A stretch of 54,172 bases of DNA from Sulfitobacter brevis (GTDB lineage Bacteria > Pseudomonadota > Alphaproteobacteria > Rhodobacterales > Rhodobacteraceae), in contig NZ_FOMW01000018.1 in the NCBI RefSeq assembly GCF_900112755.1, forward strand, positions 1-54,172, read 5' to 3'. This document shows positions 45,123 through 54,172 of the stretch, piece by piece. How positions within the stretch are numbered: position 1 is the stretch's first letter; the number at the start of each line of letters is the position of its first letter. A model generated the notes under the pieces. The model worked only from the letters and a program-made list of their open reading frames with translations, ran no database searches and was not told the DNA's origin. The position numbers were made by a program, and so were the translations under genes.

Positions 45123-46384
45123 CCGCGCACCACGCCATCGCCAGTCACCAGATATTTAAAACTGGTCAGCTGCGCCGCACCGACGGGTCCGCGCGCGTGC
45201 ATTTTTCCGGTGGCGATGCCAATCTCCGCGCCCATGCCGAATTCACCGCCGTCTGCGAATTGCGTTGAAACATTGTGCATCAATATCGCCGAGTCCAAGC
45301 GGCTGAGGAACGCTGCGGCCACATCCGGGTTTTCGGTCAAAACGCAATCGGTATGGTTGGAGCCGTAGGTACGGATATGCGCTATGGCGTCATCGACACC
45401 TGTCACGGTTTTAGCGCCAATGATCATATCAAGGTATTCCTTGCCCCATTCATCGCCGCTGGCCGGAACGGTGCCGGATATTGTCGCGAGCGTCTCGTCG
45501 GCCCGCACTTCCACTCCGGCATGGATCAATGCACCGATCACGCCCTGCCCGATGGTTTTGGCCACGTCCTGGTGGATCAGCAAACATTCCGCAGCACCAC
45601 AAATGCCGGTACGGCGGGTCTTGGCGTTAAGCACGACTTTGAGCGTTTTCTCAGGGTCGGCGTCCTTGTCGATATAGATATGCACAATGCCCTCAAGATG
45701 GGCAAACACGGGCACCCGCGCCTCGCGCTGCACCAGCCCGACAAGCCCCTTGCCGCCGCGTGGTACGATCACGTCGATCGTATCGGTCATCGTCAGCATC
45801 GCGCTAACAGCGGCACGGTCCCGGGTTGGCACCAATTGGATTGCGTCTTCGGGCAGGTTGGCATCGCGCAGGCCTTGTTGCAGGCAGGCATGGATGGCGC
45901 GCGACGCGTGAAAGCTCTCAGAGCCGCCGCGCAGGATCACGGCATTGCCGGCCTTAAGGCACAAGGCTCCTGCATCAGCGGTAACATTGGGGCGAGATTC
46001 GTAGATCACCCCGATTACTCCTAATGGCGTTCGCACCCGCCGGATATGGATACCAGATGCCTGATCCCATTCCGCGATTACTTCGCCCACCGGATCGGCT
46101 TGTTCAGCGATGCTGCGCAGCCCGTCGACCATGCCCTGAACACGGGCCTCGTCCAGCATCAGGCGATCCATCATGGCGTCCGACAAGCCCTTTTCGCGAC
46201 CAAATGCCATATCGCGCGTATTGGCTTCCAGTATATCGGCGCGACGCTCCCAGACAGCCTCGGCTGCACTGATCAGGGCGGCATGTTTGCGCTCTGCCGA
46301 AGCTGAGGCAAGATCGGCTGCTGCTACTTTGGCGCGGGCTCCGATATCCGCCATCAGGGCGGGAATATTCTCTTGCTCTTCCAT
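45119..46384 (-). CDS. proA: gamma-glutamyl phosphate reductase
   Basis: 421 residues of the aldehyde dehydrogenase superfamily. [41 protein letters not shown] (in outline) is the ProA signature, and the catalytic cysteine is in [12 protein letters not shown] near residue 262. It reduces gamma-glutamyl phosphate with NADPH, the second step of proline synthesis. It follows proB by 42 bases. Confidence 0.96.
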   Translation of the reverse strand: MEEQENIPALMADIGARAKVAAADLASASAERKHAALISAAEAVWERRADILEANTRDMAFGREKGLSDAMMDRLMLDEARVQGMVDGLRSIAEQADPVGEVIAEWDQASGIHIRRVRTPLGVIGVIYESRPNVTADAGALCLKAGNAVILRGGSESFHASRAIHACLQQGLRDANLPEDAIQLVPTRDRAAVSAMLTMTDTIDVIVPRGGKGLVGLVQREARVPVFAHLEGIVHIYIDKDADPEKTLKVVLNAKTRRTGICGAAECLLIHQDVAKTIGQGVIGALIHAGVEVRADETLATISGTVPASGDEWGKEYLDMIIGAKTVTGVDDAIAHIRTYGSNHTDCVLTENPDVAAAFLSRLDSAILMHNVSTQFADGGEFGMGAEIGIATGKMHARGPVGAAQLTSFKYLVTGDGVVRG

Positions 46385-46426
46385 CAGCTTACTCGCCTTA
46401 CCTTATGTTGATTCTCGCAGAACGGC

Positions 46427-48576
<2,150 letters not shown>

Positions 48577-49119
48577 TCAGAGCTTGCGGGTATAGGTCCA
48601 CGTGGGTACGGCAGCATTGCGCGCCAGACAATAGGTCTCCGCATCTCCCAAATAGACAAATCCCGCATTGGTCAAGACTTTGGCTGACGCAGGGTTGTCA
48701 TGGTAGACAGATGCGAACATCGCGGCGTTGCCCAAGGGGTTGGCCGCGACCAGCGCCGAGACAGCCTCGGACGCCAGATGGGTGTTCCAGAATGCAGGTG
48801 CCACCCAATAGGCGACCTCGCATTGGTTGCGGTCCAGCCGTGTCAGGGAAATGACGCCCATCACTTCGGCGCCGCCGTTTTTAAGCCCGTCCATCACCCA
48901 GACATCCTCGGTGCGCGGATCGGCAGTGGCGCGGGCGATGAACGCGTCAATGACACCGGGCGGCAGCGGGTGCGGGATCGACGATGTCGCCATCGCCACG
49001 CGCGGATCGCTCGCGTAATGTTCGATCATCCCCTGATCGGACTGGCGCAGCGGGCGCAGGTCAAAGCGCTCGGTTTCGATCACCCGCTGGGTGGCGATTT
49101 CTTCCAGTTTCATCGTCAT
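48577..49119 (-). CDS. RimJ/RimL-type GNAT N-acetyltransferase
   Basis: 180 residues. TERFDLRPLRQSDQGMIEHYASDPRVA at the start, VMGVISLTRLDRNQCEVAYWVAPAFWNTHLASEAVSALV in the acetyl-CoA site region (in outline) and NPASAKVLTNAGFVYLG at the end are the Acetyltransf_3 pattern. The substrate, possibly a protein N-terminus or an amino compound, cannot be told. GGAGGAGGAAC directly precedes the ATG at 49119; another ATG two codons later is possible. The start overlaps lysE by 4 bases (ATGA), and obgE follows after 18 bases. Confidence 0.85.
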   Translation of the reverse strand: MTMKLEEIATQRVIETERFDLRPLRQSDQGMIEHYASDPRVAMATSSIPHPLPPGVIDAFIARATADPRTEDVWVMDGLKNGGAEVMGVISLTRLDRNQCEVAYWVAPAFWNTHLASEAVSALVAANPLGNAAMFASVYHDNPASAKVLTNAGFVYLGDAETYCLARNAAVPTWTYTRKL

Positions 49120-49718
49120 GTTCCTCCTCCGAACAATACGAATAGAACAGAGGCGACCGTGAGGGCGGCCAATGTCCACATAAGATAGGGTTCCGCCGTG
49201 GTTCCTGCGACCGTTTTTGCAATGCGATCACCTGCAAGTGTCCACAGCGGATGCAGCAAAAGCTGGCAGGCCATTAATATGGCAGCGATTGTGGCAGTAG
49301 CGTGAAAGGTGCCGGTGCCGGGGGCGACAAATGCGGTGAAAGAACCCAAGATCATCGCCCAGGCCTTGGGGTTCAATGGATGGACGATGAGCCCCGCCAG
49401 AAAGCCGGGGGCGCGCGCGCCACTTTCGCGTAGGTTCAGCCGCATATTCGCGACCTTCCACGCCAGCCAGATGATATAGGCCGCCGACAGATACTTGAGG
49501 GCGACAAACACACTCGGTGCGGCTTCGGCCAATTGCATCAGCCCAAACCCGACCGGCCAGATGATCAGCTGTTTGCCCAGCACAACGCCAGCCACAAAGG
49601 GCAGCGCGGCCCGAAAGCCAAAACGGGCACCGGTAGCGAGCATCGCCATATTCGCCGGTCCCGGCGTGCCGATCTGTGACAGGGCGAAAACCGCCAAAGG
49701 GAGTAGAGCCACGCTCAT
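49116..49718 (-). CDS. LysE-family translocator
   Basis: 200 residues, five to six hydrophobic segments. QIGTPGPANMAMLATGARFGFRAALPFVAGV near the start (in outline) and LNPKAWAMILGSFTAF near 120 are the LysE/RhtB signatures. The family exports amino acids and derivatives; the substrate here is unknown. The start at 49718 overlaps the stop of the 34-residue small ORF (ATGA), and the end overlaps the acetyltransferase start, so the three are read as a unit. Upstream in-frame codons are out of register with any ribosome binding site. Confidence 0.87.
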   Translation of the reverse strand: MSVALLPLAVFALSQIGTPGPANMAMLATGARFGFRAALPFVAGVVLGKQLIIWPVGFGLMQLAEAAPSVFVALKYLSAAYIIWLAWKVANMRLNLRESGARAPGFLAGLIVHPLNPKAWAMILGSFTAFVAPGTGTFHATATIAAILMACQLLLHPLWTLAGDRIAKTVAGTTAEPYLMWTLAALTVASVLFVLFGGGT

Positions 49719-49819
49719 CGGGCCGCATCCCACATGCGCCACATCGCCATCCACCGGTTCGCGGTCATAGCGCAAAGCGGGTGCGGCGTCTGGCGCATGG
49801 TCTGGATGGCATCGGTCAT
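49715..49819 (-). CDS. small ORF upstream of lysE, 34 residues, Trp/Met-rich
   Basis: The ATG at 49819 has a strong AGGAG 8 bases upstream, and its TGA overlaps the lysE start codon (ATGA). lysE has no good ribosome binding site of its own, so it is probably translated by coupling to this ORF. The peptide starts MTDAIQTMRQTPHPL and its second half has three tryptophans and several methionines (NRWMAMWRMWDAAR). It has no known domain. It could be a small protein that associates with membrane or RNA, or a leader whose translation controls lysE. Confidence 0.6.
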   Translation of the reverse strand: MTDAIQTMRQTPHPLCAMTANRWMAMWRMWDAAR

Positions 49820-49840
49820 GAGACCGTCTCCTGAAATACG

Positions 49841-49869
49841 AAAAGGGACCGGCGCTATCGCCGATCCCT
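49841..49869 (-). terminator. terminator after rpmA
   Basis: AGGGA-cc-GGCG and CGCC-ga-TCCCT form a stem with an internal mismatch and a CTAT loop, followed on the minus strand by TTTTCG. It lies 27 bases after rpmA and 22 bases before the lysE small ORF. Confidence 0.75.
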
Positions 49870-49896
49870 AAATTTTTCAAACCTAACGGGTACGGC

Positions 49897-50166
49897 TTAC
49901 TCTGCAGCTTCCGCCATTGGCAGAACCGAGATAAACGTACGGTTTTTCAGACCTTTGTGGAAGGTCACGTTGCCGTCAACAGTTGCGAAGATCGTGTGAT
50001 CCTTGCCCATGCCAACGCCCTGTGCTGGCCAAAATTTGGTCCCGCGCTGACGTACGATGATGTTGCCCGGAATGACGACTTCGCCGCCATACTTTTTCAC
50101 GCCAAGGCGACGACCAGCTGAGTCGCGCCCGTTACGGGATGAGCCGCCTGCTTTTTTATGTGCCAT
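49897..50166 (-). CDS. rpmA: 50S ribosomal protein bL27
   Basis: 89 residues. [20 protein letters not shown] at the start and [32 protein letters not shown] (in outline) are the standard L27 sequence, which reaches the peptidyl transferase centre. There is no N-terminal prepeptide of the Firmicute type. It follows rplU by 11 bases with GGAGAG upstream of the start. Confidence 0.97.
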   Translation of the reverse strand: MAHKKAGGSSRNGRDSAGRRLGVKKYGGEVVIPGNIIVRQRGTKFWPAQGVGMGKDHTIFATVDGNVTFHKGLKNRTFISVLPMAEAAE

Positions 50167-50177
50167 TTGGTCTCTCC

Positions 50178-50945
50178 TTAGCCTTTAGCCAGTTCTTTGG
50201 CCTGTGCGATCCAGTCTTCACGACCGACACGACCTTTGAATGACAGTTTCTCTTCAATCGCGTCCACGTCCGCTTCGGACCATGCTGCGATTTGTGCAAA
50301 GGTTGTTACGCCTTCACCATTCAGTTTGCCAACGATGACCGGACCGACGCCCGAAATCTGTGTCAGATCGTCACCGCTCTTGTCGGCTTTTTTAGCCTTC
50401 TTGGGAGCAGCTTTTTCTTCTTTGGCAGGTGCAGCGGCTTCCGCAGGTGCATCGGCTTTTTCGGCTTTTGCCGGCTTGGCGGATTTGGCTTTCGCCTCGC
50501 CTGCAACAACGCGCTTGGCCATTTCGGCCTGATCCGCTTTGTTCATCGCATAACGCTCTTCCATCGCCGCAACGACAGAGGCGCTTACCGAACCGGTGCC
50601 GATGGCAGTCTTGGATTTGGATTTGCCCGCGCCTGTCGACAGGATGTCACCGATACGGATCAGTGTCAGCTTTTGACGGTGACCCTTGGTGCGCTTGGAG
50701 GAGTGCTTCCGGCGACGTTTGACGAAGTGGATAACCTTCTCGCCTTTGATCTGGTCGACGACTTCGGCTTCAACGCCGGCATCTTCGATCATAGGCGCGC
50801 CGATTTGGGGGCTATCGCCGCCCAGCATCAGCACTTCGTTGAACAGTACCGTTTCACCGGCATCAGCTGCAATACGTTCGATCCGGAGCATATCGCCCGA
50901 AGCCACTTTGTATTGCTTACCGCCAGTCTTAATGACCGCAAACAT
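50178..50945 (-). CDS. rplU: 50S ribosomal protein bL21 with C-terminal helix-hairpin-helix extension
   Basis: 255 residues, about 2.5 times the usual ~103. Residues 1-103 are a normal L21 ([41 protein letters not shown]). A linker rich in Ala, Lys and Glu covers about 110-190, and residues about 192-255 ([40 protein letters not shown]) are a helix-hairpin-helix domain of the type also appended to other proteins in Rhodobacterales. Such domains bind nucleic acid without sequence specificity. The start at 50945 gives the canonical MFAVI; upstream in-frame codons are leader sequence. The role of the tail is unknown. Confidence 0.95.
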   Translation of the reverse strand: MFAVIKTGGKQYKVASGDMLRIERIAADAGETVLFNEVLMLGGDSPQIGAPMIEDAGVEAEVVDQIKGEKVIHFVKRRRKHSSKRTKGHRQKLTLIRIGDILSTGAGKSKSKTAIGTGSVSASVVAAMEERYAMNKADQAEMAKRVVAGEAKAKSAKPAKAEKADAPAEAAAPAKEEKAAPKKAKKADKSGDDLTQISGVGPVIVGKLNGEGVTTFAQIAAWSEADVDAIEEKLSFKGRVGREDWIAQAKELAKG

Positions 50946-51089
50946 TGCGTAATCCTTCATTCTTCCGCGTCTTGTGGTCCCCGTTTCGGGCGTTACGGAC
51001 CGGCTTTTCAACCGCATCCACCTCGGACAGCGCGCCCGTTCGGGCGTCATTGATATAAAATCCCGTACACCGGGTTAAACCCGTCGGGA
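50946..51089 (-). promoter_or_regulatory. rplU 5' leader, possible autoregulatory element
   Basis: About 144 bases of leader with several G/C hairpins: CCCG-ac-GGG and CCCG-gtgta-CGGG near 51062-51088, GCCCGAACGGGC near 51036-51047 and CGCCCGAAACGGGG near 50978-50992. Control of rplU-rpmA by L21 through a leader is known in Firmicutes; here it is inferred only from length and structure. Confidence 0.35.
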
Positions 51090-51095
51090 TGCGGG

Positions 51096-51124
51096 CTTAT
51101 CGGGTGGGCGGGACCCCAAGTCAA
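51096..51124 (-). promoter_or_regulatory. rplU promoter
   Basis: On the minus strand TTGACT (51119-51124) and GATAAG (51096-51101) are exactly 17 bases apart. The predicted start is near 51089. Confidence 0.7.
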
Positions 51125-51169
51125 GCAGGTTTTCGTCGCCTTAGGTACGTTATCGAGCCTTTCGGCGCG

Positions 51170-51979
51170 TTACAGCGCCTCGGCAGTCATGTTGAGCGCC
51201 ACGACACGCCCCAGGGCATAGGATATGTCTTCGTAGGCCGCGCCGAACCCTACAAAGAGCGCACGGTTCAGCGCCACCCCCGCTGGAGTGTTCGAGAAAG
51301 CAATATAAGCCAGTAACTCGGTATCGTCGAGCGGGTGATAGGCCAGTAACATATAGCTATAGAGCCAGACGCCTGTATCGTTCGTGACTTCTTCGAGGTC
51401 GCCGCTGACTTGCGCCAGCATTTCTTCCTCGGACATGTTCGACCCACCTCCATCGGCCAGCCCGCGCAGAAATTGAAAGTTCGCATTCAGGGCCGAGGTT
51501 ACATTGCGGGTCGTCATATCCGCAGGCTCGATTATCTGACTGATCAGGTCCAATCGCGGATCGGCGTCGGCATCCAGTTGGGCGTATCGGGCGCGGGCGG
51601 CCTTTTCGACCTTCGGGGCGATTATCGCGGCGCGGGCCTCATTCTCCAGCTCGATAATCCGTGTACCGGCAGGCGCGCCAAAGAAGGCGATAACCTCTTC
51701 GCGGGCGTCCGCGTCAAGCTCGGCTTCCAGCGCGAGGCGGACCGTTTCAACCATGCGGGCGGTGTCAAAGATCGCACCGACCTGTACCTCCCACCCTGCC
51801 CCGCCTTTGCCGTCCAGCATCTCGGTATTAAGGTTGGCGGCATGCTCCAGCCCCTCGACACGCAATATTTGCGCCGCGGCTTCCAGTTGCAGCACATCCA
51901 CCAGCACTGACATCCGGGCGTCAGCCCAAGCGGGCAGCGCCATCAACATCATAAGCGGCCATGCAAAAACTGCGCGCAT
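51170..51979 (-). CDS. secreted DUF2059-like protein, second of a tandem pair
   Basis: 269 residues. A signal peptide at about 1-21 ends PAWA. The region near 95-120 (EVIAFFGAPAGTRIIELE) matches the FYxSPxGxKL-type DUF2059 motif, and the rest is helical and acidic. The same layout is seen in the gene upstream, so they look like diverged duplicates. The function of DUF2059 is unknown; members are periplasmic. It starts one base after the stop of its neighbour, without a clear ribosome binding site, so translation is likely coupled. Confidence 0.7.
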   Translation of the reverse strand: MRAVFAWPLMMLMALPAWADARMSVLVDVLQLEAAAQILRVEGLEHAANLNTEMLDGKGGAGWEVQVGAIFDTARMVETVRLALEAELDADAREEVIAFFGAPAGTRIIELENEARAAIIAPKVEKAARARYAQLDADADPRLDLISQIIEPADMTTRNVTSALNANFQFLRGLADGGGSNMSEEEMLAQVSGDLEEVTNDTGVWLYSYMLLAYHPLDDTELLAYIAFSNTPAGVALNRALFVGFGAAYEDISYALGRVVALNMTAEAL

Positions 51980-51980
51980 C

Positions 51981-52823
51981 CTACAGCTCTTGGCTAGGCT
52001 GCATTGCCGAAAGCCGGACCGCAATCGCCTCGAACCGATTGGCCATGATCTCGTATTGCACGGCATTCATCAGCGCATAGACCTTCTGCATCTTCGGGTC
52101 CTCCAAAGCTTCGGCATAGGCTGCCACTTCGCTGTCCGAGAACGCCTGATAGGTATAGGCGGCATTGGCCAATGCGCTGGCGCGGATCGAAGTACGCATC
52201 TCTTCTTGCTGGCCCTTAATAGCCTCGCGCAGGTCTGGCTCGTCCATCTGCAAATCGATCACTCCGGCGGCAGCGGCGGCCATCAAAAACCGCACCTGCA
52301 CCTCTTGTATCGCATTAACCGAGCTGTCCTCGACATCGCTTGCCCCGTTTAGCCGTTGCAGGATCGCGATGCGAGGCGATTCAATACCGGTTAGCCCTTC
52401 AATGATCTGGTCGCCGGATTCGGACTTAAGGCCATCTTCCTCAACCATGTGAGATTTGTTTTCTACCGCCACCAGACGCTTGCCCAGATCGGAGTTGTAA
52501 AACGCGGTGGCATGGCTGAGCAGTTCGTCGCTAAGCGTATTGTCCAAGATCTCCAACGCCATATCGTGCAGGATTTCGGGCGCGAAAACTTCCTTCACCA
52601 AGCGCGACCATTCCGAGCCGAAAGCCTGCGTCTCAAGCCCCAGCATCTGAGGCGCGGTATCGGCAGACAGCCGGATACTATCCAGCGCCACGTCAAAGCC
52701 GGTGACCTCAAGAAATTCCTCCAACCGCGGCAAGTTCTCGGCCCGGGGCTGTTGTGGAAAGGCTGCAAGGCTTAGAAGACTGGCGACCGTCAGGGCAAAA
52801 ATTTGGCGACACATGGGGCGCAT
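51981..52823 (-). CDS. secreted DUF2059-like protein, first of a tandem pair
   Basis: 280 residues. A signal peptide at about 1-27 ends QPRA. The segment ELLSHATAFYNSDLGKRLVAVENKSHMV near 105-130 (in outline) is the DUF2059 core, and the rest is mainly helical. The ATG at 52823 has AAGGAA 6 bases upstream; an ATG six codons earlier is less well placed. It is the first gene of a two-gene operon between rplU and tRNA-Ser. Role unknown. Confidence 0.72.
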   Translation of the reverse strand: MRPMCRQIFALTVASLLSLAAFPQQPRAENLPRLEEFLEVTGFDVALDSIRLSADTAPQMLGLETQAFGSEWSRLVKEVFAPEILHDMALEILDNTLSDELLSHATAFYNSDLGKRLVAVENKSHMVEEDGLKSESGDQIIEGLTGIESPRIAILQRLNGASDVEDSSVNAIQEVQVRFLMAAAAAGVIDLQMDEPDLREAIKGQQEEMRTSIRASALANAAYTYQAFSDSEVAAYAEALEDPKMQKVYALMNAVQYEIMANRFEAIAVRLSAMQPSQEL

Positions 52824-52968
52824 TGTAGGTTCCTTGTTCAACAGTTCGGCGCAAGCTTATGTCATTCGCACCTGCTGGCAATGAAATTCCCCGTGTGGCG
52901 CCGACTTGAGCAAAACCCCTCTTGTCAGCGCGCCCAAACGCGACTAAACGGGCGCTCCAGACCCCCGC

Positions 52969-53059
52969 GGAGAGATGCCGGAGTGGTCGAACGGGACGGT
53001 TTCGAAAACCGTTGAGCCTCTAAAGGGTTCCCAGGGTTCGAATCCCTGTCTCTCCGCCA
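52969..53059 (+). tRNA. tRNA-Ser (anticodon CGA)
   Basis: Acceptor arms GGAGAGA and TCTCTCC with G-CCA encoded. The anticodon loop TTCGAAA gives CGA, and a long variable arm of the class II type follows. The T-arm GGTTCGAATCC is canonical. A T-rich stretch follows after 12 bases. Its 3' end faces AT-rich DNA and the right IS copy. Confidence 0.97.
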
Positions 53060-53231
53060 GAAATCCCTAATTTTTTTAATTAAATCAATATTTTATGGGG
53101 TTTCTTGGATTTTCCATCCCCCAATTCGCCCGCCAATTGTTAATGGGTGAGCTTCAGTTCCAAGAAGCTGTCTTCAAAGTATCTCGAATGACTTCGATGA
53201 TGCTGCTGGGGTCCTGACACTTGCCTAGTCA
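53060..53231. other. AT-rich region after tRNA-Ser
   Basis: Base composition drops sharply just after the tRNA (TTTTTTTAATTAAATC), in contrast to the core. There is no integrase gene and no second copy of the tRNA 3' end within the window. It is consistent with the edge of an acquired segment. Confidence 0.45.
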
Positions 53232-53762
53232 CTATTGCATGTAGTCAATTGCGGCCTGAGAAAATTCACCGCAGATTTCAAAGTCCTCTCCAACCATTGC
53301 GTCCTCGCCAAAGGCCGCACCACTACTAGCAAAGTTCATCTTGAAACGATCATCATAGAAAAAAGCAATGCTGTTGATAACAACCCAAGTTTCCCTACCG
53401 ATTGCTTCAATATCTTCTTCACTCATATCCCCGAGGGTTTGACCCCTTTGCTTCGCCATATTTTGCGCATTCGATAGTATCGCTGTATTTCGTAGCGCCT
53501 TGATGTTGTTGGCAAGGTCGGCCGATGTCTCTGGCTTAAGGTTTGCTCCGGCGTAGTAGTTGAAGCCTAGAAATAGGCCAGCGCAGCGGATGAAGGGGTA
53601 GGAATTGACCTTACTGTCGTCGGGTCTGCTCAGATATTCTGACAAAGGAGTAAGACTGTCGATTTTTGGAACATCGTCTACTGATTGAGCGCTGGCGGCG
53701 CAATTTATGGCCAGAAAAGCCACTCCAGTGAGGGACGCCAGTGTCCATGTAAGTATCTTCAC
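53232..53762 (-). CDS. hypothetical secreted protein with two conserved-looking cysteines
   Basis: 176 residues from a GTG at 53762 with GGAAG 7 bases upstream. The longer frame begins inside the IS element and is not used. A signal peptide at about 1-26 ends ASAQ. The mature part has a cysteine in YPFIRCAGLFLGFNYY near residue 58 and one in GEDFEICGEFSQ near 165, which could form a disulphide. I do not recognise a domain. Its codons are less GC-biased than core genes, and it lies in the accessory strip between tRNA-Ser and the IS copy. Confidence 0.65.
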   Translation of the reverse strand: MKILTWTLASLTGVAFLAINCAASAQSVDDVPKIDSLTPLSEYLSRPDDSKVNSYPFIRCAGLFLGFNYYAGANLKPETSADLANNIKALRNTAILSNAQNMAKQRGQTLGDMSEEDIEAIGRETWVVINSIAFFYDDRFKMNFASSGAAFGEDAMVGEDFEICGEFSQAAIDYMQ

Positions 53763-53873
53763 ACTAAAACTTCCAGACTCAGCAGAATTCTTGCGCCCAC
53801 CATCGTGCGCACTGCATTGCAAATCCAGAGTAAGCAAGTCACGCCATGATGCAATCATTTTGCAATTGGGTGT

Positions 53874-54172
53874 GGCTTTGATGATGTAACCGCCCTCCGG
53901 CGGCATCGATGTGCCAAGGTGGGTCTGCAATGATCCACAAAAAGGAGAGCGGTCATGTCGGATATTATCACGGTCGGACTCGATTTGGCGAAGAATGTAT
54001 TCCAAGTGCATGGAGCTGACGGCGCAGGCCACGCGGTTTTGCGCAAGAAGTTACGGCGGACGCAGGTTCTGGCGTTTTTCAGCCAACTTCCGCGATGCTT
54101 GGTTGCTATGGAAGCGTGCGGCGGCGCGCATTTCTGGGGCCGTGAGATTGGCAAGTTGGGCCACGAAGTGCG
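53874..54172 (+). mobile_element. IS110/IS1111-type insertion sequence, 5' part, right copy
   Basis: The inverted copy of 59-357; by eye the two copies look identical over this span. The boundary to unique sequence is at 53873/53874. It contains the 81-base noncoding end and the transposase start. Both copies have their 5' ends toward the core, so both transposases point out of the window. Confidence 0.9.
53955..54172 (+). CDS. IS110-family transposase (DEDD recombinase), N-terminal part
   Basis: The first 72 codons of the same transposase as in the left copy, cut by the window end. The ATG at 53955 has AAAGGAGAG about 5 bases upstream. D10 and E53 of the DEDD site are present. Confidence 0.92.
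   Translation, partial: MSDIITVGLDLAKNVFQVHGADGAGHAVLRKKLRRTQVLAFFSQLPRCLVAMEACGGAHFWGREIGKLGHEV

Overview
The window looks like a piece of an alphaproteobacterial chromosome from the order Rhodobacterales (Roseobacter group). The reasons are high-GC core genes with typical Rhodobacterales families and neighbourhoods: ChpT, DUF3553, an olsBA ornithine-lipid pair, an IalB protein, bL21 with a C-terminal helix-hairpin-helix tail, a PAS_5 protein and a complete phoR-pstSCAB-phoUB locus. I do not assign a genus. Both ends lie inside copies of the same IS110/IS1111-type element in opposite orientation, so the window is probably a whole draft contig that stops at a multicopy insertion sequence.

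Layout. 1-1.2 kb: IS copy, a PP2C phosphatase gene cut by it, and AT-richer DNA next to tRNA-Asn. 1.3-9.5 kb: MBL-fold hydrolase, EnvZ-like sensor kinase, hotdog protein, a large GAF/PAS HWE kinase broken by two single-base deletions, then a TetR regulator with VOC and SRPBCC genes. 9.8-16.9 kb is an envelope block: two L,D-transpeptidases and a MepK-like endopeptidase, an lpxD-acp-ketoacyl-synthase operon, and ialB. 17.0-17.35 kb is intergenic and carries two candidate tandem small RNA genes on the minus strand. 17.4-18.9 kb: HerA/YjgR-type ATPase. 19.0-24.5 kb: branched-chain amino acid ABC operon (minus strand), whose two inner gaps are filled by small ORFs coupled to the neighbouring genes. 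24.7-29.2 kb: PQQ-type sugar dehydrogenase, GlxA-type regulator, class II DAHP synthase, PAS_5 protein.

29.5-39.0 kb is one long plus-strand run: yicC, gmk, a gamma carbonic anhydrase, phoR, then pstSCAB-phoU-phoB behind a three-repeat Pho box, so the phosphate sensor, transporter and regulator are together. 39.2-41.7 kb: aroQ, then rpsB-tsf with a structured leader. 42-45.1 kb: PA14-domain protein, olsBA, DUF3553, chpT. 45.1-51.1 kb (minus): rplU-rpmA, then a coupled 34-residue small ORF, lysE, a GNAT gene, obgE, proB, proA. 51.2-52.8 kb: two tandem secreted DUF2059-like proteins. 52.97 kb: tRNA-Ser(CGA), then AT-richer DNA with one secreted hypothetical protein, and the second IS copy.

The core is bounded by two tRNA genes whose 3' ends point outward toward accessory DNA. 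The least explained signals are the small RNA pair at 17.06-17.31 kb, the coupled small ORFs in the liv and lysE operons, and the autoregulatory-looking operator inside the tetR promoter.
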